Of a stretch of 64,000 nucleotides of DNA, positions 59,025 to 64,000 are shown piece after piece. The stretch's first letter is position 1; each line of letters opens with the position of its first letter. This DNA comes from Ligustrum vulgare (lineage: Eukaryota; Streptophyta; Magnoliopsida; Lamiales; Oleaceae). The translations under genes were made by a program, and so were the position numbers. The notes below the pieces were generated by a model that worked only from the letters and a program-made list of their open reading frames with translations, did not search any database and was not told the DNA's origin. The DNA lies in NCBI GenBank assembly GCA_963555705.1, contig OY743187.1, forward strand, positions 9,500,133-9,564,132, written 5' to 3'.

Positions 59025-60359
59025 TAGGTAAGTACTTAAGAGTTGTTCTAAATGTTAATCCTTCAGACTGAACTCTGTGTAATCGACTAATCGTGCTGTA
59101 TAATTGTAACCATGAAAAATCTCTATTGAATCGTTATGGACTTGTATGTGTTTGTATCACCCCAAATTTTTATCTTTTTACCGTCCAATGGAATCTAGTG
59201 GTATGCCTCACATTGTTGAGGATTGTGATTGAAAATGAGCTATTATAATTTTAGTAACAAATATTGAAACTTTAGAATGCACATGTCGTGAAATTACTTG
59301 TTGATCTAGAAAATATCAGATTTTGCTGTATATTAAAAATTCGATGTCACTATTGTTAGCAAACAAGAAGATGGTATTTCAAATGTGATATTATCACGCA
59401 CTGATTTAATTTTTTTTTCCTTTTTTTGGTGAGATGTGTGGCATGATGAACGACATCTTGATCCGACAACATAATCTTGAAGATCGCCTCGACGACTTAG
59501 AAGACTAGAGACTCAAGATGACGATAATAATGATTAGTCTACTTTTTTCCCTTCCCTCGGTGTGTATCCTTTAGGAACCTTGCTACATGTACACTTTTTT
59601 TTACACTCCCTTACATGGGGTGGGATCCAAAATAGTGTACAAGAAGTTTAATTTACCCCTTAGGCCTTTAATCGGATGTTATTTCTTTGGATATATTGTC
59701 CTTCAGGGTTTCGTTTCGTTTGTTTGAATATTTGAGACTTTGTTCGATAACACTGTAATAACTATAAATTGATCTATTTATGTTTATGAAGTAAAATGCG
59801 TGGTTGCAAAATGAAAGAGAAAATATATGTGGTTAAAAAGTTATTTGAAAAATTATATTATTTATAAATTAATTTATGGATTGTAATGATTGTGTTAAAG
59901 GACATAATGTTAATTACTAGTATTTATTCTATCTATTACTTCACATTTCGTTTACTATGCAAAATGAAATAAAGGTCGTATTATTTTCTCTTGACAATGG
60001 ATGTTGATGGAGATTGTGTATGTGTCATCGCAAGATCGCATTTAGAGCATTAGATTATGCAAATTGATTTTTTCAATAAATTTTTATGTTCGTTAATTTT
60101 AAAAAGTGAAGTTCAAAAATTTGTAGTTATGTTTGTTTCCCTTATTTCATTAGTATAACACACGTAACCTTGATGAATCGTGTTCCACCTGGACTAGGAA
60201 GAAGAGAAACAATTATGTCCCAACTGTACTAGGATTCTAGGAAGAAGAAGAAAAACAGGAATTGGAGAAGACAATATAACAAGAATTTATGTCTATATAT
60301 ATATATATATATATATTCTCAGATCTCTCTCACGGTCACGCACAATTTTTCAATTTGCA
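59025..60359. other. Intergenic region
   Basis: 3' UTR of the preceding gene, then AT-rich DNA with a Tourist-like fragment (about 59735-59900). A (TA)n run at about 60294-60315 lies 45 bp before the next start codon, where a TATA box would be expected. No gene was recognised. Confidence 0.5.
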
Positions 60360-60947
60360 ATGGCTTCAGCGTTGTTCTCCAACGTTAAATACTCCGACAG
60401 CCTGACACTGGTCGGTATCTCAATTTGCACTGCAGCAGTTTGCGAGGCCATCTCCTGGCTGTTACTCTACAGTACTGCTTCATACAAATCCCTCAAATCC
60501 ACCATCAACAAGTCCTCGAAAAAGCTCGAAACAATGAAAACAACTGCCTCCAACAATCCAGCTTTAAACCTACTTCAGAAATCCAAAACCAAGAAAAAGG
60601 ATCGCGTTGAGACGTCCTTGAAGAAGTGTAGCCGAGATTTGTTCTTATCAAAGTTCAAGTCTGGAGCTGTCGTATCTGTTGTCTTGTTCGTGGTTTTCGG
60701 ATTGTTAAACAGTGTATTTGAGGGCAAGGCCGTGGCAAAAATCCCATTCGTGCCGATAAGGTTTGTGCAGAAGATGAGCCACAGGGGCTTGCCTGGAGAT
60801 GATATGACTGATTGCTCCATGGCGTTTCTGTACATGTTGTGTTCGATTAGTTTTCGGACTAATCTTCAAAAGTTCTTGGGATTCTCGCCGCCGCGTGGGG
60901 CGGCCAACGCCGGAATATTTCCCATGCCAGATTCAAGGTCGAATTGA
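60360..60947 (+). CDS. TMCO1-like ER membrane protein (EMC3/TMCO1 family), single exon
   Basis: 195 residues, close to the 188 of animal TMCO1. The membrane segments are about 14-38 (SLTLVGISICTAAVCEAISW), about 101-120 (SGAVVSVVLFVVFGLLNSVF) and about 150-175 (DCSMAFLYMLCSISFRTNLQ). The first two are separated by a basic coiled-coil-like segment (40-98), as in the family. The C-terminal FLGFSPPRGAANAG matches the conserved TMCO1 end. TMCO1 is an ER protein related to Oxa1/EMC3, reported as a calcium-load-activated channel and as part of a translocon-associated insertase. The role in plants is inferred. The start ATG follows a leader with the TA run. Confidence 0.93.
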   Translation: MASALFSNVKYSDSLTLVGISICTAAVCEAISWLLLYSTASYKSLKSTINKSSKKLETMKTTASNNPALNLLQKSKTKKKDRVETSLKKCSRDLFLSKFKSGAVVSVVLFVVFGLLNSVFEGKAVAKIPFVPIRFVQKMSHRGLPGDDMTDCSMAFLYMLCSISFRTNLQKFLGFSPPRGAANAGIFPMPDSRSN

Positions 60948-62294
60948 TTAGTCACCTGTGGCTAGTTCTGTGTTTTGGCATTGTCGAGTTTAGGGATCAT
61001 ATTAATTTTGTAATAGTGGGATTTCATTAAGAGCTGATGATACTTCTAATGGAGTAAAGAGTTCTTGATTCTATAATTAGTCGAATAAAATATCGACAAC
61101 TTAGATACATGTTTGGTGGATATTAAAATCAAACTTTTAGTAGATTTTGATAAAATTTCATGAAATGTATGATTGAAAAGTTGTGCATCCCATGAAATAT
61201 GTGATTGAGATTGATTGTTAACTTTGACTTATGTCAAGGTCTTAAATTTCCAAGATTTGTATCACAGACTTCTCTATTTGTTGCAATGTATTAGCCTATG
61301 TTCGGCGTTTGAGGAGCTGCCATTATTATTACTTTTTTGTATTTTCAAGGTAGAATTTTTAGTTAAAAAGTGGTTTCGAAAATGGTGTATGATTAAAAAG
61401 TAATGTTGAAAATTAAAATGATTATAAATGTATTTTATAATCAATTACCCAAACACAGACAGTTTGAAATTTACCTTCTTTTTAAATTATTATAATTTAC
61501 CAAAGAAAATAAAAGAGAAAAGGGACTTGGGATATTGACAGTTTGAAGATGTGTACATCTCATAAGGTTAGTGTAACATCTGAAAGGATGGCTTGGGTGG
61601 TCCAAAATCCAAATTATTGCTTCAGCTAGTTCAAGTCAACAACATTAATAAGGGCTTCTAGCTAACCTTGGAGTAATGCGGCCTTTCCCCTGGTTCGTAA
61701 TTTAGATAAATTCGAATGCGAATGCAGTCTATACAGGTTAATTATCATTGATTCGTTGTAAAATCGTATAAGGACATCCTGAACCATTTAATTTAAAATT
61801 ATTTGGTGTGAAGAGACATCTACTTCATTTCATGTGATATATGGTAACATTTTAATTAGGACCACATTTCAGAATTTATGTCCCCACAAATTTAATTAAA
61901 ATAAGTTTGCAGCAAAACTAGACACCAAGTGTTGAATATTGTATGCATGCAAGTACCTGTTCCTGAGGGAAAGAACCACCAATGAACATCATCTGTTCAC
62001 ATCACTCCCATTTCACTGATCAAAATAACTCAATACTGCTTAACCATAACCAGTAATGTGCTTCACAACATTGCTCTCTCATTATCAGACAATGATATAC
62101 ACTAGAATTATTATAGAAATGTAAGCCAAAAACCATTCTTACATAAACATCACAATTTAATTAGGGCCACATTCAAGTAATGGTTGAGACTCCAATTACA
62201 CATGAGGTCCCATCATACCCTCTCTCAGGTCCCCTTATACAAGACATTTTCTCCATTGCTCTTTCACATTTCTTCTCCTTAGACTTGTACATCC
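60948..62294. other. Intergenic region with a MITE relic
   Basis: About 61110-61240 matches the interior of the intronic MITEs (AAACTTTTAGTAGATTTTGA, ATGATTGAAAAGTTGTGC), but the right end is lost. 61380-61460 is another MITE-like fragment. No gene. The promoter of the zinc-finger gene should lie in 61900-62280. CTTATACAAG near 62230 is a weak TATA candidate. Confidence 0.5.
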
Positions 62295-62711
62295 ATGGAG
62301 AAGAGTACTAAGAGAGAAACTCGAGACTTCATGAATGTCGAATCATTCTCTAATCTGCCCTTTATTCGTCCGTCTCCAGTCAAGGAAAAGGCCATTAGGC
62401 TCTTTGGTAAGGAATTTGGAGGCAAGTCAACAGCTAATGATGAATCCGAGCCTAGTGAAAATATCGCCCCAGAAGAAGCCAAAGACAATAAGAATGGAGA
62501 TAGGGGCAGAAAATTTGAGTGCCACTATTGTTGCAGAAACTTTCCTAACTCTCAAGCTCTTGGAGGACACCAAAACGCACATAAGAGGAAGCGCGAAAAT
62601 AATAAACGTGCGTATCTTCAGTCTGCAATGATACACGGTGGCCCTTCCGAAGCGCACAACGTTTATGGGGTCATGCGATTGTTGAAAAATGGAGCTAAAT
62701 GTGGAAAATAA
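62295..62711 (+). CDS. C2H2 zinc-finger transcription factor with QALGGH motif (GIS/ZFP5/ZFP6/ZFP8-like)
   Basis: 138 residues, single exon. One C2H2 finger: C76-x2-C79-x12-H92-x3-H96, with the plant-specific QALGGH (87-92). Upstream is [12 protein letters not shown] (32-43), like the LFG-F box that precedes the finger in the GIS/ZFP5/ZFP6/ZFP8 group, regulators of trichome and root-hair development under gibberellin and cytokinin. The finger is followed by basic KRKR. It is shorter than these relatives (about 200 residues), and no C-terminal EAR (LxLxL) motif is seen. The stop codon lies 10 bp before the copia LTR at 62721, so the 3' UTR is likely replaced by LTR sequence. The subgroup assignment is by recall. 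Confidence 0.87.
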   Translation: MEKSTKRETRDFMNVESFSNLPFIRPSPVKEKAIRLFGKEFGGKSTANDESEPSENIAPEEAKDNKNGDRGRKFECHYCCRNFPNSQALGGHQNAHKRKRENNKRAYLQSAMIHGGPSEAHNVYGVMRLLKNGAKCGK

Positions 62712-62720
62712 AGCCAACTT

Positions 62721-63204
62721 TGTTGAAATTGGCAAGCCACCATTAATAGTCCATGTTCACACCTATTTGGTAAGACACCATTAGCCTACAATCCTCATAT
62801 GTTCACACCTATTTTATTCCTTCCATTGTTGATTCTTTGTCCAAACTTTCCCTATAAATAGAGGGCAAAACCTCAATGAAAAATACACCACCACAACAAA
62901 GAGTGATCTTGTGTAGAGAGCAACACAAGAGAGGCATTTCACAAAATAGGGAGAAAAGTGAGTTGGAGAGAATAGCCTTTGCATAGGCAGATAAAAATAC
63001 AGTGTAGTATTTTTTGTACTCCTCATTTTTTCGAGTTAGTGAAATATATTGGTGTGGGTCCGTGGACGTAGGCAAATTGCTGAACCACGTAAATCTTTGT
63101 GTTTCGTATTTGCATTTTATTTTTGCGTATTTATATTTTCTCAGTCCAATTTATTTGTGTCACATCGATCCTGGGCGGGATTAGTTGTGTCCTAATTCCC
63201 AACA
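62721..63204 (+). repeat. 5' LTR of the copia element
   Basis: It starts TGTTGAAATTGG and ends AATTCCCAACA (terminal TGTTG/CAACA). It has a TATA box CCCTATAAATAGAGG (62850-62864) and AATAAA-like words downstream. It shares GTGGACGTAGGCAAATTGC and GAACCACGTAAAT with the solo LTR at 8169-8788 (read on its minus strand). Confidence 0.93.
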
Positions 63205-63221
63205 ATTGGTATCAGAGCTTT
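63205..63221 (+). other. Primer-binding site (initiator Met tRNA)
   Basis: ATTGGTATCAGAGCTTT follows the LTR directly. TGGTATCAGAGC is complementary to the 3' end of plant initiator Met tRNA. Confidence 0.95.
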
Positions 63222-63331
63222 GGCTCATTGAGATCTTTTGAAATTCTTAGTATGCTCTGTGGTTGCAGCTTTGACTGATCTTCCACATCAGAAAAGATTT
63301 CTTTAGACTGTTTTGTGATTGAGTGTGAACA

Positions 63332-64000
63332 ATGTCGACAGATGAGAAAATATCCAAAATTGACAAATTTGATGGTTCAAATTTTGGATTTTGGAAAATG
63401 CAAATGGAGGACTATCTGTACCAGAAGGATCTATACAAGCCACTAAAAGAAAAGCCAGAAGATATAAGCCAGGGGGATTGGGAGTTGCTTGATCGAAAAG
63501 CACTCGGCACAATCAGGCTGACGTTGTCAAAGTCAGTGGCTTTCAACATAAAAAATGAGAAGACGACAGAGTCTCTCATGGCAGCCCTTTCTAGCATGTA
63601 TGAACAGCCATCTGCAGCAAATAAAGTCCACTTAATTAAAAAACTGTTCAATATGAAGATGGCCGAAGGCGGAAGATTTGGGGAGCACCTAAATGAATTC
63701 AATGAAGTGACGGACCAGCTAAACACAGTCGAAATCACTTTTAGTGATGAAGTTCGAGCTCTGTTAATTCTTGGGCAGTTGCCAGACAGCTGGAATGGTA
63801 CAGTCACAGCAATTAGTGGCTCTGCCGGAAAGTCAAAATTGAAGTTCGATGATGTCGTAAGCATGATCTTAACGGAGGAGATCAGACGACAATCAGAAGG
63901 TGCCTCAACTTCAGGATCGGCGTTGAACGTGGAAAGCAGAGGCAGAAATTCTAACAGAGGAAATGGGCGGGGCAACGGAAAATTCAGAAGTGGCAGATCG
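63332..64000 (+). CDS. Copia gag (UBN2 domain), partial at the right edge
   Basis: From the ATG at 63332 the frame is open for 223 codons to the window end: MSTDEKISKIDKFDGSNFGF, WKMQMEDYLYQKDLYKPLKE, then a UBN2-type gag core (ANKVHLIKKLFNMKMAEGGR, HLNEFNEVTDQLNTVEITFS, LLILGQLPDSWNGTVTAIS) and a Gly/Arg-rich linker (SRGRNSNRGNGRGNGKFRSG) that precedes the zinc knuckle in the family. In Tnt1-type copia elements gag and pol are usually a single ORF, so this is probably the start of that polyprotein. It forms virus-like particles. No defect is seen. Confidence 0.94.
   Translation, partial: MSTDEKISKIDKFDGSNFGFWKMQMEDYLYQKDLYKPLKEKPEDISQGDWELLDRKALGTIRLTLSKSVAFNIKNEKTTESLMAALSSMYEQPSAANKVHLIKKLFNMKMAEGGRFGEHLNEFNEVTDQLNTVEITFSDEVRALLILGQLPDSWNGTVTAISGSAGKSKLKFDDVVSMILTEEIRRQSEGASTSGSALNVESRGRNSNRGNGRGNGKFRSGRS

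Larger units (their letters stand above)
62721..64000 (+). mobile_element. Ty1/copia element, 5' LTR and gag, running off the window
   Basis: A 484 bp LTR (62721-63204) is followed by a primer-binding site and an uninterrupted gag frame to the last base. It appears young, since no stop or frameshift is seen in 223 codons. The left TSD would be ACTT or similar just before 62721, and the other end is outside the window. Confidence 0.92.

Overview
This window is nuclear DNA from a flowering plant, most likely a eudicot. The evidence is intron-containing genes with GT-AG junctions, plant gene families (a manganese-type metal tolerance protein, a QALGGH zinc finger, a PORR-domain pseudogene) and dense plant retrotransposons and MITEs in AT-rich spacer. 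I see no bacterial operons, no CRISPR array and no tRNA or rRNA gene.

Layout. 1-9440 is transposon debris: a decayed Ty1/copia pol, a Ty3/gypsy 3' remnant whose presumed LTR carries a palindrome array, a PORR pseudogene split by a 2.3 kb solo LTR (TSD TTACA), a 620 bp solo LTR (TSD CATGG) and a short unrecognised coding fragment. 10643-18960 looks like a nested composite: an outer inverted-repeat element holds a PIF/Harbinger-like element (TSD TAA) and a 6.2 kb copia element (458 bp LTRs, TSD GTTAA) that has lost its integrase. 18961-24420 holds AT-rich spacer, a Tourist-like MITE and a broken hAT transposase. 24421-38257 is one large minus-strand Ty3/gypsy element of the Tat type (Retand-like). 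It has 681-682 bp LTRs, gag-pol with two RNase H domains, and a separate plus-strand antisense ORF with a TATA box and introns. A 742 bp solo LTR (TSD CTTTG) and a 548 bp hAT-like element (TSD ATGGGAAA) are inserted in it. 38258-42500 is AT-rich with a Helitron-like candidate.

The gene-bearing part is 42500-62720. It holds a seven-exon Mn-type cation diffusion facilitator (49413-52039) with a second, orphan first exon 6.7 kb upstream; a two-exon gene for a probably plastid-targeted protein of unknown function (57630-59024); a single-exon TMCO1-like ER membrane protein (60360-60947); and a single-exon C2H2 zinc-finger protein (62295-62711). Small MITEs sit in introns and flanks of these genes, and a foldback element with another hAT-like insertion lies at 54761-56400. 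A Ty1/copia element starts 10 bp after the zinc-finger stop codon and runs off the right edge with an open gag frame.

The genes share no evident pathway. The most useful points for follow-up are the two interchangeable first exons of the metal transporter, the antisense spliced ORF of the Tat element, and the paired palindromes at 3343-3553. All exon boundaries and transposon ends were read by eye. No alignment or database search was run.
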